Shown here: piece by piece, positions 43,691-56,192 of the stretch
Layout of the letters: each line of letters begins with the position of its first letter
Position numbering within the stretch: the first letter of the stretch is position 1
Assembly (NCBI RefSeq): GCF_017591425.1
Contig: NW_024466599.1
Coordinates: forward strand, 28,496,001-28,560,000
Source: Ochotona curzoniae
Lineage: Eukaryota; Chordata; Mammalia; Lagomorpha; Ochotonidae
Length of the DNA stretch: 64,000 nucleotides
Reading direction: 5' to 3'
Program-made: the position numbers and the translations under genes
The notes under the pieces: generated by a model
What the model saw: the letters and a program-made list of their open reading frames with translations, nothing else
Databases searched by the model: none
Told to the model about the DNA's origin: nothing

Positions 43691-46172
43691 TCCTATCTTC
43701 TATTATTTCTGCATCAAACATGGATTGTTTGCATAATCTAAACTGTTACAGTTTGGGAATTTTTTGAATATTTTATTTGAGACAGGTACATTATTATTTG
43801 TTCCAACAAGTATCTTTTTTATAATCTATAAAAAAATAAAACCAAGTTGACCTTACTGTTTTCAGAAGAAACAGAAAGGACTTAATTTACAAAGATGAAT
43901 CAACTCGAAGAGAAACAAATGCTCGGGGACCTGACCTACTCCCTTTGCCTTCTCCCTTGCATCTCAAGAAAGCAAAAGCTCCTTTTCACGCCTCTTTATT
44001 TTTTAAGCCATAATCTTCTTGGTGGGCTCACCACCAAACTCATGGTTCAGGACTTCTTTCTGGTTTTATGCTGCCTGCTTTATATTGAAAACAGGCAAGT
44101 ACTCTCTGCCCTCTTGCAAAGCCCATCCAAAGGCATCCTCGGCATGCCTGCGTGTGACCAGCCACCCTTCCCTCAGAGGAAAGTCCTCTGCGTGGAAAAC
44201 TTTGGATCGGCCAACCTGCTCTTCAGACAATTCAGCTAGTCACCTATGCATGCAATCGCAAGTCCATAAGATTATTACAAAGCTGAAAAACTTCTACTGC
44301 CTAGTGATGTCATGTTGTAAAGTCATCTATTGATATAAAAACATTTGTATATATATATTTATGTGTAAGTATATATGAACCATGCAAGTGAGATTAGGAC
44401 ACTGGGGGGTAGCTTCAGTACACAGCATGTGCCTCTGCTCTCAAAAGCAGTAGTCCCAATGAAACACAAATACACCTTTCCATTATGACGTCAGACTTCT
44501 ATATGTTTCCTTATACTTACCCTGTGATGATACACGTAAATATCAGAAAGTTAAACTTGTAACGTATGCTGAGGGACTGCACTGTGTTGAGAACACGGGG
44601 AAAATGGAAGGAGGAGAAAGAAGTATGATTCCCGCTGTAATTTTTTTCAAAAGGCTCTGGAGTCTTTGATAAACTGCCTCAAAACTGCTCATATACATTA
44701 ATAAGCTTAGTTAATTTGAGCAAACGCTGAACTTCAAGGAAAAAAGTGGGTGCTCCATAAATAGTACACACATATAATGCAGAATAAAAAAATAGACTAA
44801 AATACCACAGAAGGAATATTGGAGAAAATATAGCATCTATTTGGTCACTTTTGACTTTTAACAACCGAATGACATTTTTCCTCAAAATCTGTTTCATATA
44901 TCTTCCAAATATATTTATAGAAGTAAATGCATTGACTGGAGCAGGTAAACCTTTAGAGCTGCTCGCAGTCTTCCAAAGTCAATGACATTTGAGTCTTGGG
45001 GCTTTTCATTTAACTGAAAAACTTAAAAAATGCCAAGATGCGAGATCATTAACTTCCGATTCCGCCCTGTCTATTCTTCAGTCATCATTTAGGTACTTAA
45101 AGGCAGTTTGGCAAGTACTTCCATAATATATGAGTAGTTCTTTCCTTGTTTTCACACTCTAATTCAATCAAACACTTGGAAAACTGTTTAAAGATAGCTT
45201 GATGAAAAACCAAATATAAAATAACCAGTTTAAGGAAGGTACCATGACTAAAATGTGATAAATAATACTGAAAACCCACTGACAACAACAGACTTCAAAA
45301 CAACATTTCCTGGCAATCTGGAAAGTCTGTCACAGCCAATGAGATGCTCTGTTAAATGACTACGTGCGCTGCACACGAAGAAGTTATATCTTAATTATCA
45401 TTATGATGTGTTGTTTGCAGCATAAAATACAATCTTTAGTAATGTTTATCAATGCAAAATACAAGGAAATTGCAAAGACGTAGCTGCAGAAGAGATAATA
45501 TAAGCCAAATGCCATGCCAAAAGCCAGAATTACACAAGTTACGCTTGCTTGTTTGGTTGCTTTGAAGATTTTTCAATCCACTGGCCTGAGAGAGACATAA
45601 TCATTAAACTGTGTGAAGTGGGAACTTTCTGGGGAAAGTCAGAAGAACATTTACTCTCATTAATAAAAGTGCAAATTTCAACATGATACTATAGAATAAA
45701 GATTTGAACTAAAGGAATAGGAAGCTAGACAATGTGGGAGAGACAGCTATGTTCTAACATATCTTGAGCACCCTTGACTATTGTAGCACTGGGGTCAACT
45801 CTGCATTGAGGTGGTCTTAGTGAAAGCTTAGGAGTTCTTCCCTCAATGAACTTGAACCCAGCTTTGACTTCAGTGGTTGCTAGCCATGTTTCTACTGTTT
45901 ATCAAATTCTCAGCTGCCCTTAACTGAATGATGTGATTTTATTAACATGTGAGCAGATCATGTGATGTTATAGAGAAGAATAAGAAATAGTGGTACTCAG
46001 GTTGCTTGGGGGAGACTTAACTCTACTAACAGATCATCAGGGATCCCTTGAGCAACTTCAAAGATCCCTTCAAGGGAAGCCATTGGGAGCTTGCCAGCAG
46101 GACCAGTAAGAGAATATGTTCCTGGAGGAGTAGGAAGAGAGTAAAATTCCTTCAGAAATGTGGAACCTATTC
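43691..46172. other. Non-coding stretch; contains a perfect CRE
   Basis: No gene recognised. The plus-strand frame at 43895-44239 (114 codons) has no known domain and runs through ordinary DNA. A short TA-rich run lies at about 44347-44362. A perfect CRE is at 44486-44493. Confidence 0.45.
44486..44493. promoter_or_regulatory. Perfect CRE octamer TGACGTCA
   Basis: Complete CREB/ATF palindrome in 'attatgacgtcagac'. No promoter context seen. Confidence 0.4.
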
Positions 46173-46532
46173 AAAAACAAGGCTACAGGGACCCGCACAA
46201 TAATCCAACTAGCTAATCCTCTGCCTGTAAGTGCTGCCTGGATCCCATATGGATACCGGTTTGTGTCCTGGCTGCCCCGCTTTCCATCCAGCCCCCTACT
46301 CTTGCCTTGGGAAAATAGTAAAGGATGGCCCAAAGCCTTCGGACCCTGCATCCGTGAGGGAGACACAGGGGAGGCTCCTGGCGCTTGGCTTTGGGTGCAC
46401 TCAAATCCAGCTATTGCGGTCACTTTGGGAGTGAACCAGCAGATGGAAAATCTTTGTCTTTCCATCTCTGTAAATCTTATTTAAAGAGATTTTTAAAAAA
46501 TTCTTAGAAGAAAAGTATTGAAAAACAAGGCT
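46173..46532 (+). mobile_element. CSINE with 12-bp TSD
   Basis: CSINE fills 46185-46520: 'atcccatatggataccggtttgtg', 'gctgccccgctttccatccagc', 'ggatggcccaaagccttcgg', 'gagtgaaccagcagatgg' and A-rich tail. Flanks AAAAACAAGGCT at 46173-46184 and 46521-46532 are identical. Open frames on both strands across it (up to 131 codons) are SINE sequence. Confidence 0.9.
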
Positions 46533-46959
46533 CCGGATTTGCTTGGTGGACTTACTTGGCCCTCTTCACACACACCTGCCTTAACCCCCAGCTATGGTTC
46601 AGCACGACTGGGTGGATCTGAGTGCCTTTGTAAGAAGTTTCCCAGCCAAGTTTTAGAACAGAGAAAAGCATGGCTAAATCAACAGTGCCAATTTCCTTGC
46701 TACAGATTTTGTCTACAAGTGGTTTTATAAAGTTTCCACCATCCTCGCTTCTTCTGAGATCTCTGAGCTAATTTTCAAATGATAATCCTTTCTCATAATC
46801 AGGGCCCTGATAATCATTTGCCATCCAAAATATTTCCCTACCCCATCTTGCATGTTCTTGTTTACATTTCCCATGGTGCTCCAGCATCTCTCAGGACCCA
46901 GTAGTTAATCCCAACGCAGTCAGGACAAGGAAAATCAATCCTGGCCTACAACATCCACC
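46533..46959. other. Non-coding stretch, nothing recognised
   Basis: No gene or confident repeat; may be part of the L2 that follows. Confidence 0.45.
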
Positions 46960-47120
46960 ACCTCTGAAATGCTCTGTGTATTGGCTGCTCTGCCTTATGT
47001 CAACATCGCTAGGTCATTTATTTTTGTCTCCTTCCACTCAAATAAAGTTCTTGCAGAGAAGACAATCTTTGTTCACTGGCACAAAGTTAAGTGCTTCAAA
47101 ATCTTGTTAAACTAACAGCA
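46960..47120 (+). repeat. L2-like 3' end, plus strand
   Basis: 'gtcatttatttttgtctccttccactcaaataaagttcttgcagagaagacaatctttgttcactggc' follows the L2 3' order (short segments compared), ending in a decayed tail. Confidence 0.6.
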
Positions 47121-48279
47121 TGCATTATTAGTGCTAGAAGTAACACTGCAAATGTCTCCCAGAATTAAGGCTCTATGTTATTTAAAAGTTTAGCTTTCCT
47201 GAAGGCATCCCTGTTAGAGACAAGGTTAGCTCCCCTTGAAACAAGCAGATTTTTTTTCCCTAAATTTTCTTATTCTGTTTCTCCCTGGAACTTATTTCAA
47301 GTTGAAGGCACACATTATCCATCATTCTCCAAATGATGCAAGCCAGTGGTAATAAGCTGCATATGTCATATAATCACTTTGGCTGTATGATTTATATTTT
47401 TTTCTGAATCAAGGAAAATGGTTGTATTGATTTGAGCTGCAGTTGAATTCTGACTAATGTCAAGAAGTCATTGAAAGCAAATTTTGCTAGAGAAAACCTG
47501 TAACAAATTCATACAATCATTGATTGATAATAATTAGAATCAATATCCTTTAAAATAAAAATGCTCATGACTATATGCCAACAAAGAACAGTATACAACT
47601 GGAAAAATAAGAATACTAAAATACTATTCTGCATGCTGCTTTTCCAAAGACAGAAGCTATTTAACAATGAAATAATCTCAATTTGTAGAGTAAAAAAAAA
47701 TTCGTTAAATCTTGTATGTTTAAGTTGTTTTATGCAAGATAACTTATTCAGCTGAAATGATAGCAGTGTGTACATTAAATCAGTGATAATTCCTCAAACT
47801 GCATTTTATTTTAAATACACTAGAAGTATAATGCTCAACATTCTTTACTCTTTTCCTTGGTATCTGAGGTTCTATGATGCCACTGCTATGGAAATTCAGT
47901 ATACAGATTTCCTATGAGTCAAGATAGAGAATGCCAGAGAGAAATGGGAGGGATTCAATGTGGATCCATGTCAACACATACTATTGTATGATAATCTAAT
48001 CATTTTTCTCTTTCACATTAAGATAGCCAAATAAATGTGTTGGAACACTAAGCATGGAAGAAGCAAAAACATAAAAATCATCTATGTTATTTTCAAACTA
48101 TCATATGCACCTGAATTTCCCAGATCAATGGTTTAAAATATGCTATCTGAATCTCATCTCGGAACTACCTAACCAGCGATTGACTCAATATTTGTAAAAA
48201 ATCCATTCCAAGTGATGTTGATATCAGTACAGCTGCGATCCACACTAATTGAGGACTAACGATTATAGTAAATCACTTC
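47121..48279. other. Non-coding stretch, nothing recognised
   Basis: AT-rich DNA without a recognisable gene or repeat. Confidence 0.5.
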
Positions 48280-48462
48280 CACATAGCACATTAGCTTTAG
48301 TATCTTCACTATAACTCTAGGTGTCAGACATTATTATCTCTATTTTACAGAGAAAGAAAAGGGCTTCATGACTTCCCAAGGTCACATGACCAGTAGGTGA
48401 CAATGCCAGAATTATCTACTATGTTCCAATATCTCACAATCCTAACCGCTGTACAACCATAT
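48280..48462 (-). repeat. MIR, minus strand
   Basis: 'cagacattattatctctattttacagagaaag', 'cttcccaaggtcacatgaccagtaggtgacaatgccagaa' and 'ctaaccgctgtac' follow the complete reverse MIR order. Confidence 0.88.
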
Positions 48463-49011
48463 GGAATATAATGCCTCATCTACATGCTGACCACTGCTTT
48501 CTAAGTGAAACTTGGCATTGCGATTTTTACCTACTGAGTAACGAAGAAAGCTATATATAATAGAATTCAAATTTTAGGACTCCCAACCTTACAAAAGGCT
48601 CTAACACATGTAAGTTTATCTGTTGTGTTAAGTGTCTACTGTATATCTACATCTGACATTTAAGAAAGTTGTCCTATATGAATTCTTTTCTCCCCTGCCA
48701 AAGTTTTGTTGAGATATGAGTTTAAATCTTTCATCCAGGTAAAGGACTTTTATACATGTTGCAGCCATGAGAATTTTAAGAGTAATTCTTTGGATTTCCT
48801 ACTAATATAAAAATTTTGTAATGCTTTCAGTTTCCGGTAAAGTAAATTTGGAAATGACAGCATGAAGACTCAGATGAATTGTAACATAGGTTGAATGAGA
48901 AGACTTGTTTATAGGCAGTATGGGAATAGCTTTATTTCATCCACAGAGGCAGGCTATTTTATACATTGCTTTTATTCACAAAGAGAACTTATACTTTCCT
49001 AAGCAACGCAA
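48463..49011. other. Non-coding stretch, nothing recognised
   Basis: AT-rich DNA without a recognisable gene or repeat. Confidence 0.5.
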
Positions 49012-49205
49012 TAAGCAAGTTAAGACACCACTATATCAGTGTGCTGGATTCGAGTCTTAGCGTTAGTCCTGATTCTGTCTCCTCACGTGCACTCGGGTGA
49101 TGCCACAAAGCATTAGATTCTTGCCACTCATCTCAGTTATTGGGATGGATTTTTTGGCTCTTGGCTTCAGACTGCTCCAGCCGTGGCATATGTGTGGGTG
49201 ATACA
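49012..49205 (+). mobile_element. CSINE fragment (old), plus strand
   Basis: 'gttaagacaccactatatcagtgtgctggattcgagtc' (head with B-box-like GATTCGAGTC), 'ggctcttggcttcagactgctccagcc' in the body, then decay. Confidence 0.6.
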
Positions 49206-50056
49206 TTTGGAGTATGATACACATTGCTTAAGATTGAATGTATTGAATTCTACTTTCCTTACTCTGCTCAGAGGCAGTGAACTAAGGGATCTATTATGCC
49301 TTGCTTACTGTCATCAGGTCTATTTTCCCTTCCTGCTTCTTTGCACTAGGAAGCATCCCAGCAACTACTCAATTACTTATTTGACCTTCTATTGTGATCT
49401 GGCTGATCCAGCTTTGGCAGTATTGACCAACTCTGGGTTATATGTTCTTGAGGAGACAGCTTAGATTTCCTGAACAGTTAAATGAATGCATGCTTAACCC
49501 TAAGCAGTCTACCTCATAGTCCCATATAACCATGTTCTGCCTGTCATAAAACTCCTCCTTTGGTTAGGCAAAAAGCTTTATTCATTAATGGTTCTTTGAG
49601 CCTTTATTCTGCCTTTTAAGAGCTAAAAAAAAAAATCTCCCATGGGAGCCCCATTAATAACTCAAAGAATTATTATGAACTAATAAATCCTAGTTCTCCT
49701 TGCATATTTTTGTCAAGTTAAAAAATTATTTCTGGAAATTTCATAATTTTTATCGCCTTCTCTAGAGTTTTCCAATATCACTATTAAAAGGTGGCACAAA
49801 GAATTGAGCAATGTATTCTCGCTATGATCTGATATTGCAGGATATTTTAAATCTGGAACTACCTTTCTCTTCTTCACCATTGCTTCTTCCCCAAAGAGGA
49901 TATATTTAATAAATACATATTTCAAGGACTATTTTAAATACTCACCATATGTCATACAATAAAACACTCCATTTCATGAAAAGCAGCAGTGGAGCAGAGC
50001 AAACAAGTGGAGCGTTACTTATTTTAAGGAATTATTTGCTTATTTATCTCATGTGA
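49206..50056. other. Non-coding stretch, nothing recognised
   Basis: No gene recognised. The open frame 49183-49464 starts inside the SINE fragment and has no known domain. Confidence 0.5.
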
Positions 50057-50160
50057 GGGAACATATATATAGTATATATATAGAATATGTGTAAATATAT
50101 ATATTAATAGATATGAATATTTATTCTATATATAATGTTGTATATGTACATTATATATAT
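50057..50160. repeat. AT-rich (TA)n tract
   Basis: About 100 bases of nearly pure A/T with TATATA runs and several self-complementary stretches, ending where a minus-strand CSINE tail begins. Possibly derived from that tail. Confidence 0.85.
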
Positions 50161-50440
50161 GGAGAGAGATGTCTAAATCTTCTTTCTGCTGGTTGATTGT
50201 CCAAATGCCCACACCAGTGACAGCTGGATCAGGTTGAAAACTAGAGCCAAGAACCAAACCCAGATGTTTCAAATGGGTGGCAGGAACCCAACTCCTTGAG
50301 GCATCATTGCTGCCTGCCAGAGTATACATTGGCAGAAAGCTAGAATTGGGATCAGAACCAACACTTGAACACAGATAGTGTGATAGGGGATGTAGGTATC
50401 TCAAGTGGTTTCTTAACTTCTAGCCCAGACACCCCTACAA
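50161..50440 (-). mobile_element. CSINE (older), minus strand
   Basis: 'ggagagagatgtctaaatcttctttctgctggttgattg', 'ccaagaaccaaacccagatg', 'gcagaaagctagaattgggatcagaacc' and a head ending 'tcttaacttctagcccagacacc'. Confidence 0.78.
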
Positions 50441-51104
50441 CTATAGTTTAAGGAGCTAGAAGATCTTCTTTGTTATTTACTATGAAGAACTTCTTTATTC
50501 TTCACCGTGAATACATGAACACCGCTGAGTGGTACCCAGTCAATGTGTCTTGAGTAAGGTTATAGTGTGTACTATGGATAGCCTAAAGAAAGGAAAATTA
50601 AGCCACGATTTTAAAAGTTTGAAATGCTAACGATACTAAAAGTGGGAAGGATAGAATTCATCCAGGATCAGAAGTTTATTGAATAAGGAATAGCTTTCAA
50701 CTATTTTTGCTCTCTTTAAACTCAACATCTCTTTGAATTTACTTTGATGCATAGCCCACTGCTAAGACGGCTGAATAAAGACTTGCTGTTAAGTGTATCA
50801 CATAACCTAGGAAATAATACTTAAGCAGGATATTCTCCATTTAAAGTATTTTCTAAATTTGTCCTTTAAAAAATCTCCTCAAAAGAGCTTTTGCTGAACT
50901 AATGAAAATGCATTCAAACAAAATGTGGCTGACCTCTCCTTGCGCTCCTCAAATACTCTATCAATCACAGTTCAGAACAAAGTTAGTCAATTTGGCTTTA
51001 AAATATCAACAGCTTTTGTCGGGACATTCTTGTAATTGCACGTTCCCTGGACTTCCCATTCTTAGCACACAGTGGACGAGACTGTGTGAGAAAACAGCCA
51101 GGCA
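50441..51104. other. Non-coding stretch, nothing recognised
   Basis: No gene or confident repeat. Confidence 0.5.
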
Positions 51105-51260
51105 AACTAGAGGCTGGAAAATGCTTGAATTGGGAGTTGGAAATCCTATATTAGATTTGGCTCTGAATGGTTTTCAGGGTCACACATCTACTTCTGGTAC
51201 CACTGAATCAATTTCCTCATGTACAAATTAAAGGAAATATGAGATTCTACCATTTATGTT
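51105..51260 (+). repeat. MIR-like, plus strand
   Basis: 'ttgaattgggagttggaaatcctatattagatttggctctg' and 'ccactgaatcaatttcctcatgtacaaattaaagg' follow the MIR order. Confidence 0.6.
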
Positions 51261-51949
51261 TTTGGCCATATAATTCCAACAGCTGGATTTTTCTCATTCC
51301 GCTAATGACTTTAACAACTCATGGAAAACATCTGTTAAGGAAAGGGATAGATTTTTCTGAAATGTTGGTGTATGGCTTGGGCAAGTCAGCTATCCAAGAT
51401 AGTCATTACCAATATAACCATTTCCAATATTAGGATTCTGGTTATCATAAAAGTGGGCCTCAGAATTTATATATTAAGGCAAACAGTTATCAGGAACTGA
51501 CGAGAAGGCTCTAAGACACAGGTATATCATTTATTACCTTCCCTGCAATGGATCCCCTGAGATAGTATTTTTACAATCTATGTATATGCACTTGTTAAAT
51601 TTCTGCTGTTGGCTTCACCGAAAGAATGCTATTAGTCATTAGATACTCTACTACTTGATGCTATAGCTTTAAGAGTATGGAAGGGTTCACAATGGCTCCT
51701 CCTAAATTTAATAGAACAATTACTCATCATATGCAATTATTCCTGAAGTGCCCATTTTTGATTTTTTTTTCCTTCTCCTATTACATCTCCTTGGATGAGA
51801 TGAAAAAAAAAAATGATACTGGATATGATTCCAGAAACGCTCCTCTTCCCTTTCTGTGTGTTTTTGGCCTTCTCTGCTAAACTTCTTGAATCAGAAAACT
51901 GAATGCTAGATCTATGACTATTTTGAAGGATTTATATTATTGTAATAAT
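51261..51949. other. Non-coding stretch, nothing recognised
   Basis: AT-rich DNA with T/A runs. No gene recognised. Confidence 0.5.
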
Positions 51950-52030
51950 ATAGGGCAATTTGGGGGAAGGGGTTTTGTGGAGTGGGAGGAAAAATCCCAG
52001 AACCTATGGAATTGCATCATAAAATAAAAC
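51950..52030 (+). mobile_element. Very short L1 3' end, plus strand
   Basis: 'tttgggggaaggggttttgtggagtggg' followed by 'aaatcccagaacctatggaattgcatcataaaataaaac' matches the L1 3' ends at 24480-24590 and 13571-13779 (minus). Only about 80 bp are present. Confidence 0.7.
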
Positions 52031-55000
52031 TACTTATTCACCTCTTCTTTGCTCCAAGTATATGCTTCATTATCTGTTACTTAGTAACAAATTCAATAAT
52101 ATTCAAGGCAAATGAAACATTTATATCTTCACTTTCAATTCCTTCACAAGTATCAATTAAGTTAAATATCCATACACATATTGCCTGCCACCTTGTCCTG
52201 CTTACTAAATTCTGTCTGCCTCTGTCTCTCTGCCTCTCTCTCCTGACCTCCCCACTTTCTCCTCTCCCTATTGCTATTCCTCATTTAATTATTAAGCAAC
52301 TCTCTATGCTTGGTTTTATATTTAAACATAAACAGAGCCATTTAACATTTTCCAGTATGCTGGGATCAACATTACATTGTATTGTTACTATATTTCAGTT
52401 CAGGAGTTTTAGGATTTAAAAAAATCAATTATATAACATTTACAAATACAAAATCATGGATAGACTCAGGAATTAGTGGGTGAGATGGGAAAACCAAAGA
52501 ACTCTAAGCAGTCTCAATCTACAAAGCTTTTCTCCAAGGCATTCTGTAGCAAAACTCAAAAATTACAGAGAAGGAGAGGATTCTAAAGACATGTAGAGAA
52601 GCAGTCCTATTTTCTTGGTAAATCAACAGCATATAGGTAACTATGGTATTTTCGTTCCCACGAATTGTTGGTTTCTTTATTACAGACAAATTACTGGGCT
52701 GATGATCATTTGTCTTGAACAGCTATGAAGTTTGACAGCCATCACACAGTGTCTGATAATTAATCATCCTGAAGTTCATTGATTATTTTCATTTTAGGGT
52801 GTGAACCACAAGTCATTTAACACTTCTACCGACTCCCATAACAGAAAATGGAGCCAATATAAAGCTCCCACATGCAAACAGAGTCGTTATTTCTGACTTT
52901 CAAATTATTTCTTCACCTGTTTTTTCTTTTTTTTAATGTCAATCCCCTTAGCCAAAAATAACTGAGTGATTAATCTCTTCAACATTAAACAAATCTGGAT
53001 TTCTGGCTTACTTGCCTGTCATAATCTTCTTTTTCAAATCCCCCAATTCAAAATTCTATTAACACTCATTCCATAAATATTTGTGTGGCAAAATTCAAGT
53101 ACCAGGAAAGAGCATAATGTGAAATTAACAGAGTGGCATTATAAAGCAGCATATGACACAAACAGCTGCAGCTCAATGATCATTTGTCCCGATGCCTAGT
53201 TTTTGCAGAGAAGAGGACAACAAAAACACTCCCTCCTACCCAAACAGCCTCCGAGAAAATTTTACTAGATTCTAAATGCATCACTGGGGCTAAGACATAT
53301 CTCAGACTGTTTACGTTCTGTGAAATGATGCCAGCTAGTTATTCCATCAGTGTGCTTATTGCCACCTCGAATACATACAAAAGTTGTAAGAAAGGTATTT
53401 CATTAGTTTTTCTTTTTAAAAAAAAATTTAGATTAAGAACTCTGAAAATATTTTACTCATTTTCAGGAACAACTTAGTTCTAAATAGAATATGTATTTTT
53501 TTTAATTTTGAACTAGGGCCTTTTCTGAGTGGAGGGACACAATAATTATATGTGTAAATCAATATTATGTCATGAAAACTGGGACATGCAGTCACCCTAT
53601 ATGTAAATAAAATCATGTAAAGAGATTTAGATATCCTAAACAAAAATTCACAAAAGTAAAATGATTTTAGGGAATTAATCAAGAGCACATCAATGGACAT
53701 TGGGCTTAAAATAGAACTATAGTATTTATACTGCGAGAAGAAGGGGCATATATTTTAAAAGAAGGAATACAAAAAAAAAATCAAAAAGTAGGAGCTATAG
53801 AAATTTGTAAATAACTTCATATATAATGTGTTCTTTTCAGAACACATCCTACATCTATTAAACTAGATAATTTCAATTTAATGCTTTCAACTCAAACAAG
53901 GTCATCCATATGACCACCCCATATCTGAAGAAGTATTCTTTTTTTTGGTGGTACAGATGGAAATACTGTAAATCGCTCTTCTAAATAATTCAAAATTAAG
54001 TTTATTCCTTTCTACTAAAAACATATCTTCTTAGACTCCACAAAACAGCCATTTTTTACACCTGCCAGAGGATCAAGTTATTGGATAAACCCCTCTCTCC
54101 CTTCAACCCATTCCTCGACCTGCATTCTGTTTTCCTCTTTCAATCTCTCCCTTTTCCTATCTTTTCTTTCTTCCTCCCTCCCTCCATGTCATATTCCAGT
54201 AGGTGCAAAAATGTCTGAGACTGATCAGCAACGTACACTTTTTGAAGCCCTGTAAGGGCTGTATGCTATCGACGTTTTGCCTTCATCAGAAATGACATGG
54301 CAGTAAGCTTTGTTATGAAAGAGCATCTAGCAGAAAGGCACCTTTTCATGGGGACCAGCACTGCCCCTGCCTACTTCCTTAGAATGCAAAGACAGAATGG
54401 CTGCACACAGGTCTGAGTACATGTGGCTCTGGAATGTTCCTTCCCTGGTTTTAGCTCTGCCTTGTTAGAGGGCTCACTGCCCTGCTTCATGACCACCCTG
54501 CCTTTTATTTCCAAGAAAGCCTCACGGGACCACTTCCTCTCTTCCCTCATCAATGTCCCAATTATTTTCCTCATCGATGCCCAATCTGCGTTCTCTCTCT
54601 AGAGGCATTCTGTGGGGAAACACTTCAATGAGCTCCTAAAGATGAGTTTTGTTTTCTTTTGTACGATCTGCAAAGTGGACTGTTTAATCACAATTTAGGT
54701 TCGTCCTCAAAGATTTAGGGAACTAACATACACTAACCCCTTGTGGGTACAAGGACAAAATTCTGAGTTAGGTCACAATTTGTCTCTTACGAGGAAGTCA
54801 GGATCCAAGCACCAGTAGCATCCTGACGGATCCAAGGGACACTGCGTTTCCCACACAAGCCAGTGGAGCAGATCAGTAACTGGACTGACGGCATCCCTGA
54901 GAAAAGCTAGGTGTAATGAAGATCTTCTCTAGAAATCCATTTATCAATATATGAGCAATGCGAGCGTATTGGAAGGTTACACTTTTCATATATTATAATT

Positions 55001-55129
55001 CTATTTTAAAAATCCAGTTACTGTGAGACCCAGTCTTGAAACCTCAATCAATCTAATAAATGTTTGATACACTGCCCTAAAAAAAAAAAAAGCTTTTCAT
55101 TTTCATATCTAAGTTCCGTTGTCCTTTAC
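52031..55129. other. Non-coding stretch, nothing recognised
   Basis: No gene recognised. The longest open frame in the window (51982-52419, 145 codons, plus) starts in the L1 relic and runs through pyrimidine-rich low-complexity DNA (52196-52275); I see no domain. A pyrimidine tract lies at 54130-54185. A weak L2-like piece may lie at 53040-53110. Confidence 0.45.
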
Positions 55130-55600
55130 AGGTCACCTAGGATGGGTGAAAGGATGAGACATACATTAGTGTGCGACCTAGGAATCCGTGCTGAGCCTGA
55201 ATGATGCCAAGAAACGTGGGCTTCCTGCAGGGAAGGCTGGCAGCTGTGCTCAGTGCGGAGATGATGCCCCAACAGATGTTCGGCACCTTCTGTCAGCAGC
55301 AGGGCGCTTTGCACGGCGCTGAAATCGAACATGCTGCTCTGGGTTGTTCGAGCAGGCCCATGCAAGTGAGCTGTAAGACCCTTCAACTGCACCAGCCTTT
55401 GCGGGCTCAGAGCTGGTGACGTCAACCAGCTAACGCTGAACAGTATCCGGATAGTGCGTCTTACAGTTCCTGCGGAACCTACACCCCAAGCCCCATCCAC
55501 ACCGTGGATTCTGTTTTCCCCTGATTTCGCACTTTTCTGTGACTTTTGATGTTAGACCTCCCGCTTTGGGTAAAGGGGACTCTTTGAAACAACAGAGTAG
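55130..55600. promoter_or_regulatory. CpG-rich patch with palindromic CRE; candidate regulatory element
   Basis: This patch is unlike its surroundings. By eye it holds about 18 CpG dinucleotides in about 450 bp and roughly half G+C, while neighbouring DNA has almost none. It belongs to no repeat family I recognise. It contains a CRE inside a longer inverted repeat (55412-55430). Frames of 72 codons (plus, 55201-55419) and 124 codons (minus, 55126-55500) are open, but neither looks like a known protein. It may be an orphan CpG island, an enhancer, a promoter of a non-coding RNA, or an exon I do not recognise. Confidence 0.45.
55412..55430. promoter_or_regulatory. CRE within an inverted repeat
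   Basis: GCTGGTGACGTCAACCAGC: the core TGACGTCA (55417-55424) is a full CREB/ATF site, and the flanks GCTGGT/ACCAGC extend the dyad symmetry with one unpaired base. Confidence 0.5.
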
Positions 55601-56192
55601 GTCTTTGTGTTGGCAGACCACCTCAGAATATTGGATAGAAGAAAGATTTAAAAAAACTTACAGCTCATGAAATGATAGTTTTTCCGTTTGAAGGGCTCCA
55701 AGGAACAGCAGGGAAGGGATTTGAAAAAAAAAAAAAAGGTAAAGAAAAGAATATCAAAGGGAGGTAGACAAACTCTTTGCAAGTTGAAACTCTTTCTTCT
55801 CTGTCTTGCTCTTTTCTTGTCTCTTCCTGTTTCTGAGGAAATTGGCTTCCTCTGCCTCTTTTGGATGTCCATGCTCTTAACTCTTCCGCTGTTTTTTTTT
55901 TTTTTTTTACCTTTGAACTGCCAATGGTTAAAGGTGGTCCCATTGTCCAAAATAGCAAAGCCAATTGCTAGGACTGCTCAAGGTGAGGCCACCATCGGGA
56001 GACCCTGGTAATGATGTGTGTATCTGAAAAGGACATCGGTTAGCCTCTTTCCCACGGGCCTGCAGCATGAGTTGCCCTAGTAAATGCTTTTTGATCCATT
56101 GGATTGCAAATAAGGATGTAAAGACAATTGTGTGGACACAAAAAGAGAGTTCTAACTAGAGTCCACAAGCACTGATTTGAAAATTATGGCTT
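55601..56192. other. Non-coding stretch with A and T runs
   Basis: A 13-base A run at about 55725-55737 and an 18-base T run at about 55892-55909 frame a purine/pyrimidine-biased segment. Overlapping open frames (99-107 codons) here are low-complexity. No gene recognised. Confidence 0.45.

Noticed and set aside
43895..44239. 114-codon open frame starting MNQLEEKQ
   Set aside because: Looked gene-like at first, but no domain or homologue is recognised and there are no supporting splice or promoter signals.
46070..46484. Open frames of 108 and 131 codons on both strands
   Set aside because: They are CSINE sequence bounded by the TSD at 46173-46532.
51982..52419. Longest open frame in the window (145 codons, plus)
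   Set aside because: It begins inside an L1 3' end relic and crosses low-complexity pyrimidine-rich DNA; no domain, no conserved motif.
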